Shown here: positions 23,175-34,414 of the stretch, piece by piece
How the letters are laid out: each line of letters starts with the position of its first letter
Numbering within the stretch: position 1 is the stretch's first letter
Source of the DNA: Rachicladosporium sp. CCFEE 5018
Taxonomy: Eukaryota; Ascomycota; Dothideomycetes; Cladosporiales; Cladosporiaceae
DNA: 64,000 nucleotides
NCBI GenBank assembly: GCA_002077045.2
Contig: KZ111156.1
Location: 245,444-309,443, forward strand
Direction of reading: 5' to 3'
Notes under the pieces: generated by a model
The model's database searches: none
The model's input: the letters and a program-made list of their open reading frames with translations, nothing else
Told to the model about the DNA's origin: nothing
Made by a program: the position numbers and the translations under genes

Positions 23175-24372
23175 TTATTTGGAAGCCTTGACAGCAGCAA
23201 CCTCCTCATCCACCGGCAGAATATCCGGCACCGGCCCCAACGGCGTAATGCTATGCGGATTAATCTGCTTATGACTCTTCGTATAATGCTTCTTAATATG
23301 CGTGAACTCCGTCGTGCTCCCAAAAGCCGGATGATTCCAGTACAGATTCCTGACCCACTTGTGCAGATTCGGGTACCCGCTGCGGATATCTCGGAGATTG
23401 GTTTTGAAATGCTGCACGTACACGGCGTCGAAGCGAATGATGGTCGTGTAGAGGCGGACGTCTTGCTCCGTGATGCGGTCGCCGAAGTAGAAGGGTCCGC
23501 TGCTTTTGGCGAGATCGGCTTCGGCGCGGTCGAGGGATTTGAAGAGAGTTGTGACGGCTTTTTCGTAGGCGTCTTGGGAGCTGTGTTCGAGTTAGTTTAG
23601 ATTAGAAAAGGGATTGGGCTGGGTAGACGCACGTGGCAAAGCCGGACTTGTAGACACCGTTGTTGATATCGTTGTAAGTCCACTCATTCGTCTCTTCGAT
23701 CTTCTCCTTCAAATCTTTGGGCAGTAGATCGAGTGACTTGTACTTGTCGTCCAGCAGGTGGTCGAACTCAGTGTACATCATGCGAATAATCTCGCTGGAC
23801 TCATTGGAAACGATGCGTTTCTGCTTCTTGTCGTACAGCATAGGCACAGTGAAGCGTCCCTCGTAGTCTTTGTTGACGCTGAAGTAGACATCCCTGAGAT
23901 GCGTGAAACCCTCATGCACGGGATCCGAAGTCACCTCCTCACCGGGCTCGTTGTCGGATTTGGTGGCAAATCGCCATCCCTTCTCCAGCATCTCCCAGTG
24001 AACTGACGTATAAGGGAAGTAGTCTTCTAAGCCTTTGAGCTTGCGGACGATGAGTGCGCGGTGGGCTGCGAAAAGCTGTTAGTCTTCGCTTCACATGGTG
24101 GTGAATTAGAGCAACGGACCCCAAGGACATGCGTAGCTGACATAGAGATGGTAGCGTCCCTTTTCTGCTGGAAATTCGGCATCTGGCTTGCTCGATATCC
24201 AGTCTCGGAGACTTGACTGCTGCCGCTTGAATTCGCCGGACTTGTCGGCCCAGGACAGGATGTCTTTCTGCGCGTTCGCCATTGCTGTGAATGAGGTGAA
24301 GTGGCGTATGCTGTGCTTGTTCGGGCTGAACTGTTGTGTCAGGCCGTCGAGACGAGATAATGTCCTGAACAT
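23175..24372 (-). CDS. ECM4: Xi-class (Ecm4/Gto-type) glutathione S-transferase (copy Y)
   Basis: Three exons, 24120-24372, 23633-24065 and 23175-23580, with introns of 54 and 52 nt, give 363 aa. The catalytic loop SYACPWAHRALIVRKLKGLE is formed across intron 1; its Cys is the thiol nucleophile of omega/xi GSTs and glutathionyl-hydroquinone reductases. The C-terminal helical domain holds YFGDRITEQDVRLYTTIIRFDAVYV in pieces typical of Ecm4. It reduces glutathionylated substrates such as hydroquinones. A shorter start at 24282 (MANAQKDILSWADK) is possible; the extra 30 residues look like a mitochondrial leader. Confidence 0.9.
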
Positions 24373-24631
24373 GAGCTGCTACTTATGTTCGAGAGCACTC
24401 GCGGAAAGACATATCAAATGACGTGCAGCATTGTAAATGCCCATGCTCGATTCATGTACCCCACCAAACTCTTTGTCGGCCGCTTATGTAACGCTGACTG
24501 AAGCACATTGGGTAAGTAAAGACCACTAATATGTGGAAGTCTTACATCCTGGATATTCCGCTGCTCTGCTGTAGCGAGCACAATTTCAATGTGTGTGTCG
24601 AACTCACTTTCGAAGGGCCAATTCATTACGC

Positions 24632-26079
24632 TCATCTAAGCAGATGTGGCGGAAGGTGCATAGGTGGAACATCGATGTCAGCGCCGTTCATGAACGCCTT
24701 CGACGATGGGCTCAGTGCAGGTCCTTTGAAAACATCCCCCTCATTGTACAACTTCTGCAGTTTCCCCTCATCAGAGCAAAAGTCGTCAACTGACTGCATG
24801 ATATCTTTGACATTTCGCGATGAGCTAGCCAGCGCCACCTTGGCAGATGCGAGACGGTTCTGCAAAAGCAAGAAGTCGAAGTCGACCTCGTCCGTGCAGA
24901 TTTGCGCGAGTATCAAACCGCTTCTGTGAACGAACTGGGTCATCGTGTAGTCCAGTGGACCCCATGAGTACGTAACATTCAGCTTGGTGGAAAAGCTATT
25001 GGCGGCCTCGAAGTCAAGAACAAAGTCAAGTCTGCGCATGACTGCCTTCAGGAAGTGTCCGTTGTCTATCAAGAGTGCAGACGAGTGCCGCGTTGAGGTT
25101 GTTGGTGTTGTCGGGAGTCGATGTGGTGGCTGATATGCCAACTTCACTCGATGCGGACGATCGAAAGGATGGCTCTGGTGCTGCTCGCTGGCTTCTTTGA
25201 CAGGCATTTGCACAAGTGTCAGACCATGGCTGTTGGCCAAGGTCGACCAGCGCGAGATCGCATCACGTACAAGCTTGTGAGTCGTGGTCAGCCAGCTAAG
25301 TCGAATGTGGTAGCAGTTCTCTGGGTTGTGGATCCGATCTGTGGTCTGTCAGTCTTGACCATCAAGCTCCCATGCTTATCTTGACGCTCACCATAGTGCA
25401 GTTCAACGACTTCTTGTTGATCAGATGATCTTGACGGATCCACATCATACTGCAACACCTGGCTGAGAAGCACTTGCTTCCTCGTCGTGGCGTTGATGTG
25501 TGGGCTTTCAGTACCCTTGGACTCGTTCTTGACGACTGCTACTTTCATGGCTGGTGAAAAGCGAGCTTCCATGATCGGCGTAGCAGGGGCAGATTTACCA
25601 GCACTCTTGATGAACATTCCTGCAGTGTCGGGGTAGTTTGAGGTTCGATACGGTCCAGCAATTTGATAGAAGTAGTTGCCATCTCGGAACCTATGTTGGC
25701 CTCTGACATGATTGAACGCACCACATTCCATGATCTCATTACCCACTGCAACAGCCTCCCCTCGGGTCTGGACATCTTTGAAGGCACTGAGCAGCCAGCT
25801 GATCATTTCGTCACCACGAAAGCAGTTCAGATGCGTCTTCGTAAACCACCTGCGATCACGCAAGTCGACGCCACGAGGCGGTGCATCCTGCATCTGCTGC
25901 AACAAGTGAGCCAGGTCGAACTCGCTGCTATGATACATCTCTGACTCCACAAACAACGGTGCCCAAGCTTCGGAACCGTTTGCGAGATGTCCAGAGCTCA
26001 TGTCCTGTGCGTTCACAACAATGCTAGGGTCAAGTGTTTGAAAGTCGATAGCGAGTGGGTTTGGATCTCTATCTGCTGT
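24632..26079 (-). CDS. IML1: IML1 C-terminal fragment (copy Y), 5' part missing at the gap
   Basis: Two exons, 25392-26079 and 24632-25338, with a 53-nt intron, give about 465 codons. The DEP domain is clear: DLAHLLQQMQDAPPRGVDL, then TKTHLNCFRGDEMISWLL and GQHRFRDGNYFYQI. The conserved C-terminal domain follows, with NPENCYHIRLSWLTT and YSWGPLDYT. IML1/DEPDC5 is the GTPase-activating subunit of SEACIT/GATOR1, which inhibits TORC1 at the vacuole when amino acids are low. The 5' cut is the N gap. The stop lies directly at a gtgagc-like site, so a small additional 3' exon cannot be excluded. Confidence 0.9.
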
Positions 26080-26179
26080 NNNNNNNNNNNNNNNNNNNNN
26101 NNNNNNNNNNNNNNNNNNNNNNNNNNNNNNNNNNNNNNNNNNNNNNNNNNNNNNNNNNNNNNNNNNNNNNNNNNNNNNN
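26080..26179. other. 100-N scaffold gap 2
   Basis: Exactly 100 N. It joins IML1 sequence on the left to KEI1 sequence on the right, which are not neighbours in the segment except through the copy junction. Confidence 0.99.
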
Positions 26180-27171
26180 GCCCCGTCCCGCTCCTCGCTC
26201 TTCGTTCTCGCTCGCCGATCCCGCCATCGGGCACCTTGATCCTCAACCCCCTGCCACCCTCGAACCTCCCACTTGTGCTCCGGACCCACTCCTCTTCATT
26301 CTCGTCCCGTCCTAACCAATACCTGTGGCTTGGAAACCTCAACATCAATCGGCCGAGCTTTCCTTTCCAACCGGCGCCTTCCTCGCGGCCAGGCCGGAAG
26401 GGATTCTCAGCGAGTGAAGGGTCTTCGCTGTGTGTGTAGGTCGTGGAGGTCTGCAGGATGTAGGAGCGGATTGAGGTGCGGGCGAAGGAGAGGACTATCA
26501 AGATGAAATAGAGGCGGATGATCCAGAGGACGCCGATGACTGTTATGGAGGCCATGCTACCTGAGGCGAAGACCGCGCCGGTGAGAGTTCCGGGAGTCGT
26601 GGTCGGGACTGCGATGGCGTCTTGGCCGGGTAGCAGGCCTGGTGCAGGGGATGCGACGACGTCGACTTTTGTCGCATTCACCTCTGGGTCCGTGAAGCCG
26701 GCAGTCTGGTCTATCGTTTCCGCTCCCAGCGCTTGCGCAGAGCCAGGCAGCACCTTGTCGTTCAGATGCTGTGCTAGCACAATGAACCACCCCACGCCAA
26801 AGAGCACCGTGTACGCCAGATTCACCGCCGAGTCGATGACAAACAGCCACGCCAGGCCTAGTGTCTTGAGCGGTTGGTCCGTTGTCCGGAACGCGGAAGA
26901 CAAGTAGACGATGAGCGCGAGGGTGAGGAGGGAGTAGATGTACTGGCTCAATTGGAGGGGGTTTAGAGCGTAGCCAGTGAAGAGGGCGAGCATGCCGTAA
27001 AGGCCGGCGAGGCGGTTGAAGCATAGTGTGAGGAAGACGAGCTCGGCGGCGGATTTGAGAGAGATGAAGTGGAGGACGGACTGTACGTATTCAGCACTGG
27101 GAATAGTTGCGCGTGAAGTGAGGGCATCTTACTTTTGGTTTGGGCAGGCGAAAGAGGTTAGGGAGCGCCAT
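26180..27171 (-). CDS. KEI1: Kei1 (copy Z), C-terminus missing in the gap
   Basis: Same gene as at 9896-10949. The start ATG is at 27171, the intron at 27081-27132, and the C-terminal ~21 codons are lost in gap 2. The protein is otherwise the same as in copy X over the shared part. Confidence 0.88.
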
Positions 27172-27522
27172 GATCGCGTGGACGTCGCGTGCGCGACCAG
27201 ATTGCTGGGACGCAGAGGTGTGTAGGGTGCAAGTATGCCGCTGGCGTGGAGTAGTGGGAGTGGTCGCGCAATAGCAAGGGAAGGTAGGTCAGCAAGAATG
27301 AACTCTTTGCGCCTGGCGGTTGACAGCGGATAGGGAAGGCATTTGATCCGAGTCCAAGAATCGTCATTTCAAGAAGGTGCGGCACGTTCAGCGGGCCGTT
27401 GATGCCGAACTCTATTACCTACGCGAGGAGTGCCAAGCCATTGCAGTCCATCGACTTTGACTTCCAAGGGTAAGATATCAATGGTCGATAATCAGTCACT
27501 CGCAGACGAATGATATCCAACC
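27172..27522. promoter_or_regulatory. Divergent promoter KEI1/DcpS (copy Z)
   Basis: A 351-bp head-to-head spacer matching 10950-11300 with only a couple of substitutions, and therefore closer to copy X than to copy Y. Confidence 0.5.
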
Positions 27523-28548
27523 ATGTCGACCACGAACCCCAATGGCCTAATAACGCGCTTCAAATTCCAGTCCCTCCTCCGGCAGGACTCAGCTGGCCGG
27601 AGGATTATTCTAAAGGGCACAATCAGCGGCCAGCCTGCACTCCTCTTAGTCGAGCGTGCAGCCTTCGATATCGACCCAGCATACTTGAATTCGTTCCCTC
27701 GACTGGTTACGCACGTAAACAATCTCGGCGATAATGACATCTACCGCTGGTACATGGCCAACTCGCTCCCAGACGGCACTTTGGACCAACCAACGCCACC
27801 GGATCTGAAGTTGAATCTGATCTGTCCGTGTACGGAGGCTCATGTGGCGAAGTACTCGTTCCAGCAAAGTAGAGTTGTTGTCGAGAAGCCTGAGATCTAT
27901 ACCAAATTCGTGAGGCCTTACATGCAACGCTGCCGCGAGGAGGGGCGCTTGAACTGGGTCTTCAACATCATCGAAGGCCGAACGGAGCAGGAGAACGTTT
28001 TATTTCGGAGTAAGGAAGCTGACCTCAAGGACCACTTTCTGCTGTTGCCGGATCTGAATTGGGATCGGAAGACTATCGGGGGCTTGCATCTGTTGGCGTT
28101 GGTGGAGAGGAGGGATTTGTGGAGTGTTCGGGATTTGACGAGGGGTGATGTGGCGTGGTTGAGGCATTTGAGGGCTACGCTGGTGAAGACTGTGGAGGGG
28201 TTGTATGAGGGGGTTGAGGGGGATATGTTGAAGTTTTATGTGCATTGTAGGTCATTTTGGGTCGTGGGGATTGTTGGGTGTGTTTTGCTGATGGTTATCT
28301 TAGACCAGCCGACGTACTACCACTTCCACATTCACATTGTGCATGTTGACCTCGACCCGAGTGCAACGCAAGGTGTTGGCAAAGCTATCAGTCTGGACAA
28401 TGTCATCAGCCAGCTAGATACGATGTCGGATGCTTTGACCGGCATGGCTGACGTCGACCTGATGTATACTCTCGGTGAAGCGAGCGAGCTTTGGACGAAG
28501 ATCTTCTTGCCGCTCAAAGAAGGCAAGGTGCCCAAGATTACCGGCTGA
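27523..28548 (+). CDS. DCS1: Scavenger mRNA decapping enzyme DcpS (copy Z)
   Basis: Exons 27523-28246 and 28304-28548, giving 322 aa as in copy Y. The HIT motif YYHFHIHIVHVD is intact. The 57-nt intron (gtaggt...cttag) is a multiple of three and has no in-frame stop, so the unspliced frame also stays open and would add 19 hydrophobic residues (around WVVGIVGCVLLMVIL) just before the HIT motif. I favour splicing because copy Y needs it at the same position. Confidence 0.9.
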   Translation: MSTTNPNGLITRFKFQSLLRQDSAGRRIILKGTISGQPALLLVERAAFDIDPAYLNSFPRLVTHVNNLGDNDIYRWYMANSLPDGTLDQPTPPDLKLNLICPCTEAHVAKYSFQQSRVVVEKPEIYTKFVRPYMQRCREEGRLNWVFNIIEGRTEQENVLFRSKEADLKDHFLLLPDLNWDRKTIGGLHLLALVERRDLWSVRDLTRGDVAWLRHLRATLVKTVEGLYEGVEGDMLKFYVHCRSFWVVGIVGCVLLMVILDQPTYYHFHIHIVHVDLDPSATQGVGKAISLDNVISQLDTMSDALTGMADVDLMYTLGEASELWTKIFLPLKEGKVPKITG

Positions 28549-28637
28549 GAGGCACCGATATCGAGCCATGCTTTCATAAGGGCTGGGACCTCCGCCGTTG
28601 GGCCGCCACCGTGTTTCTTCCGAATCACTGCCACTCC

Positions 28638-30008
28638 TCAATCGAACTCGGCGAAATCGTGCTCATCTGCGAACAGCCGTGCCCGCGACTTCGCCACACG
28701 ATATCCCTTGGAGCGCATTTCTCCGGCCAGCATTGCTGACAGGATCTCCGCGCGTCTCAAGGCGCGGAAACGGCGTAGTTGCCTGCGCTCTCTCAAAAGA
28801 TTCCTGGCGGGTCTGGTCCGCGTAGCTGTTCCGGCGAGAATCAGGTTCACCTGGTAGCCGCGTCTCGCGGGAGCCTGCTCAATCGATTCCATGAGCTTCC
28901 CAAGCGCCTCGTCCGCCTTGTCTAGCCAGTTGTCCGGATCGTCTTTGGGGTTGTCTCGTATGCTGCTGAGAAACCACTGTACCAGTTGATCCTTACAATT
29001 ATCCGGGCGTCGAGACAGGAAATTGCACATGTCGTTAGCCTCTGCAAACCAGTGCGCAACGGGCTGGGTTTTCCAGGAGCTCTTCAGAGGATCTTCCGGT
29101 ATGTCGTCAGGTAGACGTGGATGCTGGTCTCGGTACTGGTAAGCAACGATCGCGGATACCTTGTGGCCGAAGAGGGTGGTCAGCTTTTTGTGATATGCCA
29201 CAGGCAGCTGGTCCATATGGCCAGTGCCGTATACATCCAATCTATGCTTGTCATAGACACCGAATCTCGCGGTGGTCTGGGCATTGGCTGAAGCTTCTAT
29301 CCTCTTAGCCGTGGCAATGCGCGCACTTACGGCGAGCTCCCGATCTTGCAGCCTCTTCTCGCGCACCACCAGCTCATTGGACTTCGCTTGTGCCTCCCTT
29401 GCTCGCGCTACCTTAGTGGCATCTGGCGCCCTGTACCTTTGCAGCTGTGATTCTAGTTTTGCAATTACCTCAGCTTGCTCCGCCCCGACTTCTTTTCGAC
29501 TCTCCTCCGTGGACTTCGTAAGCTGCTCCGTCAGTTTGGCAAACGAGACCGCGAGCCGAGTATACACTTCTGCGTGCTTAGCGTTCGACTTGGTAAGATC
29601 CGCATTACTCTCCGTCAGCTTTGCGACCGTTATGCTGAGTCTCGTTCTCGCCTCGGAAAGCTCTTGGAGTCTTTCGGCTTGGCTTTCAGTCTTGACAGGC
29701 ACGCCCTCATCTTTGATGATCTTGGGTTCCGCATGTTTGGGCTTGATTCTCTTTCTTGGCTTTGCCGACTTGGTGTCGCAATAGAAGTCCGCATCTTCAA
29801 GCTTGATCTTCTTCGGCGGACTTGGGGGCTCACTATCGCTCGCGGAACTTTCCTCGGCGCTTTCCGAGGTTCGATCTGCCGACGATGCGCGACTTGCTAC
29901 AGTCGGCGCTGGGGTCTCGGACGCCTGACGATCTTCGGACTTGCGCTTCTTTGCTACTGATGTGCGTTGGAAGTCTGGTAGAGTGCGCAGCTCCTCTGAT
30001 TCCGCCAT
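28638..30008 (-). CDS. Coiled-coil, probably nuclear protein of unknown function (copy Z, intact)
   Basis: 456 aa, single exon, not recognised as a known family. Residues 1-110 are acidic and Ser/Pro-rich, with the basic clusters AKKRK and PPKKIK (likely nuclear localisation signals). Residues ~110-280 are rich in Glu, Lys, Ala and Leu and should form a long coiled coil (AERLQELSEARTRLSITVAKL onward). The C-terminal ~170 residues form a different, Arg/Trp-containing region (QPVAHWFAEANDM, RRQLRRFRALRRAEILSAML). The copy at 13927-15297 differs at about a quarter of residues in the first 284, far more than the neighbouring genes, and carries a stop. It lies tail to tail with DcpS. Confidence 0.75.
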   Translation of the reverse strand: MAESEELRTLPDFQRTSVAKKRKSEDRQASETPAPTVASRASSADRTSESAEESSASDSEPPSPPKKIKLEDADFYCDTKSAKPRKRIKPKHAEPKIIKDEGVPVKTESQAERLQELSEARTRLSITVAKLTESNADLTKSNAKHAEVYTRLAVSFAKLTEQLTKSTEESRKEVGAEQAEVIAKLESQLQRYRAPDATKVARAREAQAKSNELVVREKRLQDRELAVSARIATAKRIEASANAQTTARFGVYDKHRLDVYGTGHMDQLPVAYHKKLTTLFGHKVSAIVAYQYRDQHPRLPDDIPEDPLKSSWKTQPVAHWFAEANDMCNFLSRRPDNCKDQLVQWFLSSIRDNPKDDPDNWLDKADEALGKLMESIEQAPARRGYQVNLILAGTATRTRPARNLLRERRQLRRFRALRRAEILSAMLAGEMRSKGYRVAKSRARLFADEHDFAEFD

Positions 30009-30279
30009 GTCCTCAGACTTGACCTGCGCTGAAGCTTCGATCGTGTAAGGCGGTTAGTGTGTATAATGAGAGAGGATCTGATTGGCTTAGTAATGTAGAG
30101 AATGGAAGTGATGACAAGCCCGTATGGGAAAAGGTGGTTCTGCGTAAACCGCGTCACCTGCAGGCAAGAAGCTGAACTGAGGAAAGAAGTGATTCTCACG
30201 TGCCATTCGCAACCTGTGCTCAGACTTCACCGACGTCGCGCTTGTCCATCACTCAGCTGAGCGACACTCACTAGCAGAC

Positions 30280-31415
30280 TCACAGCTTTGAATTCACTCC
30301 CACAACCTCATCCACCAACTTCAACACCTCCATCGTGCACCCAAAGCTGGTCTGGTACCCGTACCCGCCATGCCCATAGTTATGCACCACGTCCAAATCG
30401 CCAATCCTCTCCTTCTCGACTCGAATACCACCAGACCGCATCGGGCGCAACCCAACGCCATGCCTCACGATGTTTAGACCTTCAATCCCCTGCCCTGGCT
30501 TGACCAGTGCCGGACAGAGTGCCACAGCTCGCTTCATGATCCGAATCGCTAAATTCGGGTCGACCTGACTTTCCCAGTTGCCAGCTTGCAGACAGCCACC
30601 TAGCACGGTCCCGCCACCAGCAGCCCGGTGCATGATATAGCATGCCTCGTCTGAGCCGTCGTCGGTACCGGAAGTGGAGCACATGATCCCCGGATCGTTG
30701 CGAACGACGACGATCTGACCGCGGGCAGGGTAGAGGTTCTTGTCCTGAACACCGCCTAGACGGAGGGACGAGAGCCCAGTGCAGTTGATCACTAGCTTCG
30801 CCGGAGACCCAGAATGGTGCAGAGAGGCAGCATCGGAGATATGTGAAACATCACCACGGTGTAGAGTCGCGCCAAGCTTGAGGCATTGGGATGCTAACCA
30901 GGGTAGGTAGAGGGCAGTGTTGATGCAGACCGACGTGAACCCTGTTCCGCTGTCGATTCCGGGTGGTAGCTCAGACTTGTCGAGGACACGGAAGTTGGGA
31001 AGGACGTCTTTGAACCAGGCATCTTCTCGGATAAGTTCTTTGAACCAGTCGCCTACTGCACTGTCGGCGTCCTTCGCGCGACGGTAGATGTAGTTATTTT
31101 GGAAGTGCACGCCAGCTTCGGGGAGATTGGTTGCAAGCTTTTCCAGCTCGTACCATGTATCTGTCTCGTACTGCTGCGCTATAGAGCCGGGCTTAGCTAC
31201 AGGCAGACTGTTGGCGCCTGCCCATGGGCTCGCGTATTCAATATCGTAGTCTCCGGGCATGTGTTTCGCGATGATCGTGACCTTGTGGCCTTTCCGTGCC
31301 AGCAGCAATGCGGTCGTGAGGCCGCTGACACCTGCACTACGACCACGAATTAGTTGCCTGTTGAAGACAGAAATTTGAAAAAGCTCACATACCCCAGGAC
31401 CACAATGTTCGCCAT
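30280..31415 (-). CDS. DAO: Peroxisomal D-amino-acid oxidase (copy Z)
   Basis: Exons 31393-31415 and 30280-31336, with a 56-nt intron at 31337-31392; 359 aa. It keeps the FAD signature GAGVSGLT, YPARGQIVVVRN, the C-terminal YGHGGYGYQTSFG and the terminal -SKL peroxisome signal (VGVNSKL here, VGVKSKL in copy Y). Ten of 342 compared residues differ from copy Y, none in a recognised motif, so both look functional. Confidence 0.93.
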
Positions 31416-32408
31416 CTCTGACTTTCGCTCCAAGTGCAACGAAACGGATTCTAGGTCAACTGCCGGCTCCTTGAGTGTAAGAGGTAGAGCAGAGAAGTAA
31501 AACCACTTGATCAATCACCTTATCTGTCGTCTTTGTCGCAGTCAGCCTGCTCTATCTCGGCCTAACGCGCCCTGCGTGTACAGGCATTGGATGCTGTATT
31601 GATGAGCTCTGCCACATGTCGCCCACGCGAATCTGAGTCATCAAGGCATGAGCTGTGGCGCTCAATGATGCAGGTGCCTGGTGACCTCGAACACAATACA
31701 ACGCATGCAACGCACCCATTCTTTGCTGTCACGCTGTTGACGCAGCCGTGATCTGGGGCGAAGAGGATAGTTCGAAGACTGCGGCTCTCACGCACTCCTC
31801 CGTCGTACCTGCCGATCGTTCCTGGAAGATCGACACACACTTCAGCAACATCACAAGCCACACCAATACTTCACCGAGCTCTCCTGCAGCCCGCAGCACC
31901 TCGACGCGGCTCATGTGCAGCTCTTAGACACCTGCATTCACGTGCCTGTGTCAGCACCCGACGCTCGTGAATATCCAAGCACAACTCAAATAGAAAACTG
32001 GCCGATTGTCAGCATCATCGAACACCAACACACAGACTCCTCCACTGCCGGTGCATCGGTACACCTTCGCCCACCTGCAGCAAAATTTTGATTAACAAGG
32101 ACCCCCCGAATTACCCAAGACGGGCCAGGTAAGCTGCACAAAACTAGCTTTTCCAAGCTACTGCTTTTCCTTACATCATGCCCGCCTCCCCTGTCCCGAG
32201 CAGACACGAGGCTCGAACAGCTCGCTTTTTGCTGCCTCGATATTGCAACAAGGAGAGGATCATACAGCCTTTCCTGGCTTGACGTTTTATCTTATTGTTA
32301 TCACGTTCGATGCAAAAGTCACGCCAATGACTTCCGCTAATCGGTTGTCGTCCAGTGCTTCCGACTTCACCGCGTGGCACAGATTAGGTCGCGTGGTGTG
32401 GATTGGCC
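31416..32408. other. Intergenic region between DAAO and the OTU gene (copy Z)
   Basis: The counterpart of 16705-17701. It is strongly diverged from copy Y in the middle (about 31600-32080) and close to it again over the final ~320 bases before the OTU start. No conserved open frame was seen. Confidence 0.55.
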
Positions 32409-33883
32409 ATGCCAGCAAACTCGTCGGCGGATGAGTTCCCTCTGTTACACGCTCTGGGGCTGTATGCCGCCGACATAAATGGAGATGGTGAGTTTATCTT
32501 CCTGTCTCGTCGCTCTCGACACTCCGAAAGATTACACTCGTCAACACTCGCTGGCTGGTGACCATCACGTGCTAAACCTGCCTCCTCTTAGGAAATTGCC
32601 TGTTCAATGCTCTCTCGGACCAAATGTATGGCAACCAAGCGTCACACGTCAACATACGAGCACATGTCATAGACTATATGCGAGAGCATGCTGCCTACTA
32701 CAAACAGTTCATCGACGTTCAGCCGGGCGGTGGCACGAGACGAAACCCCAAACGAAAGAATGCTGGAGCTTACTCAACACCGACAAACTTCACGCCGCCC
32801 TCAGAGGCAGACATCGACAGAGTGTTCGACAGGCATCTACAGGCCATGGCTAAGGGTGGAACGTACGGAGACAATATGGAGATCACGGCCTTCAGCAGTG
32901 CACTGGGCTGGGACGTCAAAATCTACCAACGAGACTTTGCATACATGATCTCTGGCGCTGGAGAGGCGGGAGGAGATGACACGAGGCCGGTGGCACACAT
33001 CGCGTACCACATGTGGGAGCACTACTCGTCGATACGGAATGTACACGGACCACACTCCGGGCTGCCGGAGGTACGCCCAACGGTGCTCAGCCCAGAAGAG
33101 GAAGCACTGCAACGGGAGAAGATGGCAGCTACGCCCTACGTGGCTCAGGCATGGGAGATTGACCGCGTTGCATCGGTGCTGACCTTTCTTACCGACAAGC
33201 CGGCAATACGCCGGGCACTCGAAGCATCGCGAGGCAACATCGACCGAGCGGCCAACATCTTAATGGAAGCTGAAGAGAACTTCTCTGCTTCGTCTGCACA
33301 GGAGAGTTCGAGCGTGGAGCGAGATCAAGAGAGCGAGGACGATGGTCACGCAGGCCCGAACAAGAAGCAAGACCGTCGCATGAGCCGAGCAAGTCGAAAA
33401 GACAAGCCCAGATCACAGGAATCCAAGCACGCGTTCTCGAGACTACAAATCGTGCATGACTCCCAAGAGTCAATATCAAGCAGCTGGGAGAGCGAAGCCT
33501 CGTCCCAACCCGACGACGGCACCAACACGGACAACATGTCGTTTTCGACCACAGCGAGCCAGGAGCCCGATGCCGCGTCAAACCCACCCAGAAAGCCGTC
33601 CATCAAGCTCAAGCTACACGGTCCTAAGCCTCCGTTATCTTCGGACCCTCATCATCGGCCTCCATCTGGCAAGACTTCGCTTCTACAGCCTGGTCCTCGT
33701 CCCACGGCTAGAGACCGAAAGGATATCAAGAAACAGGCACAGAAAGCTGCCAGGAAGGAGAGGCAACAGGTCGCTTTGAGGGAGCAGAACGGAGTAGCTG
33801 CCATGGCCGTGGGCTTGGAGCTGAGGAAAAGTGGCATGACGGAAACGCCACCTTTGGAGACGTTGCGGACGCTGTACATATGA
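32409..33883 (+). CDS. OTU-family deubiquitinase with UBA-like segment (copy Z)
   Basis: Exons 32409-32487 and 32592-33883, with a 104-nt intron; 456 aa. The catalytic DGNCLFNALSDQ and HMWEHYSSIR are intact, as are the UBA-like helix block and the basic C-terminus (DIKKQAQKAARKERQQ). Differences from copy Y are mostly conservative and cluster in the Ser-rich C-terminal half. Confidence 0.88.
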
Positions 33884-34414
33884 GGCCGGCTATGCCATAA
33901 TAGCAGTGTTCTGGGTCTGGCGTTTGACGGGATGGGTGCGCAGCATCCTACACAAGTATGAGCAAAGCGATGGCGCTTCGAGGGACACAATCTGGATATT
34001 GATGGCGTTCGAGCGAATACGGAGGGGATGGGAACGACAGCTGGTGCTCTGAAGAGCTCAGGCACTGGTCTTGCGTAATGGATCTGGCGATTTTGTCGGC
34101 CAGATGGACTGATGTGGCGTTCATTGAGATTGTGGTAGTGGAATCGAAGTATACATATAGATACCGCAGTGGTATTACCACGTCGAATGACACCTTTACT
34201 GACCGAACTGCGGTACTACTGCACGCCGTACGACTCTTCTGCTACTGTCCGCGAGAGCTTCAGCTATTTTCTGTGCTTCGTCATGAGGTGACTGCAGTCG
34301 TCTATCCATGGCAGAGTCTCTCGACAGCCTCATTACTGCTGTCACGTTCTTCCTCCTTCATCCTCGACACTGCTTTGCTCACGCACGTCTGGATGTCCGT
34401 GTACGCAACCTCAC
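33884..34414. other. Convergent spacer between the OTU gene and RKI1 (copy Z)
   Basis: A 531-bp spacer between stop codons. Bases ~33940-34190 match copy Y closely; ~34190-34400 is strongly diverged. No gene was recognised. Confidence 0.5.

Larger units (their letters stand above)
11468..26079. repeat. Copy Y of the ~14.6 kb duplicated segment
   Basis: This holds the same genes in the same order and orientation as 26180-40791. It lies between two 100-N gaps and starts at the same base as copy Z. Divergence is patchy: exon stretches of hundreds of bases are nearly identical, while several introns and intergenic parts differ strongly. Confidence 0.95.

Noticed and set aside
27523..28548. DcpS copy Z as one uninterrupted 341-aa gene
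   Set aside because: The extra 19 residues coincide with a canonical GT-AG intron at the position where copy Y has a 58-nt intron that must be spliced.
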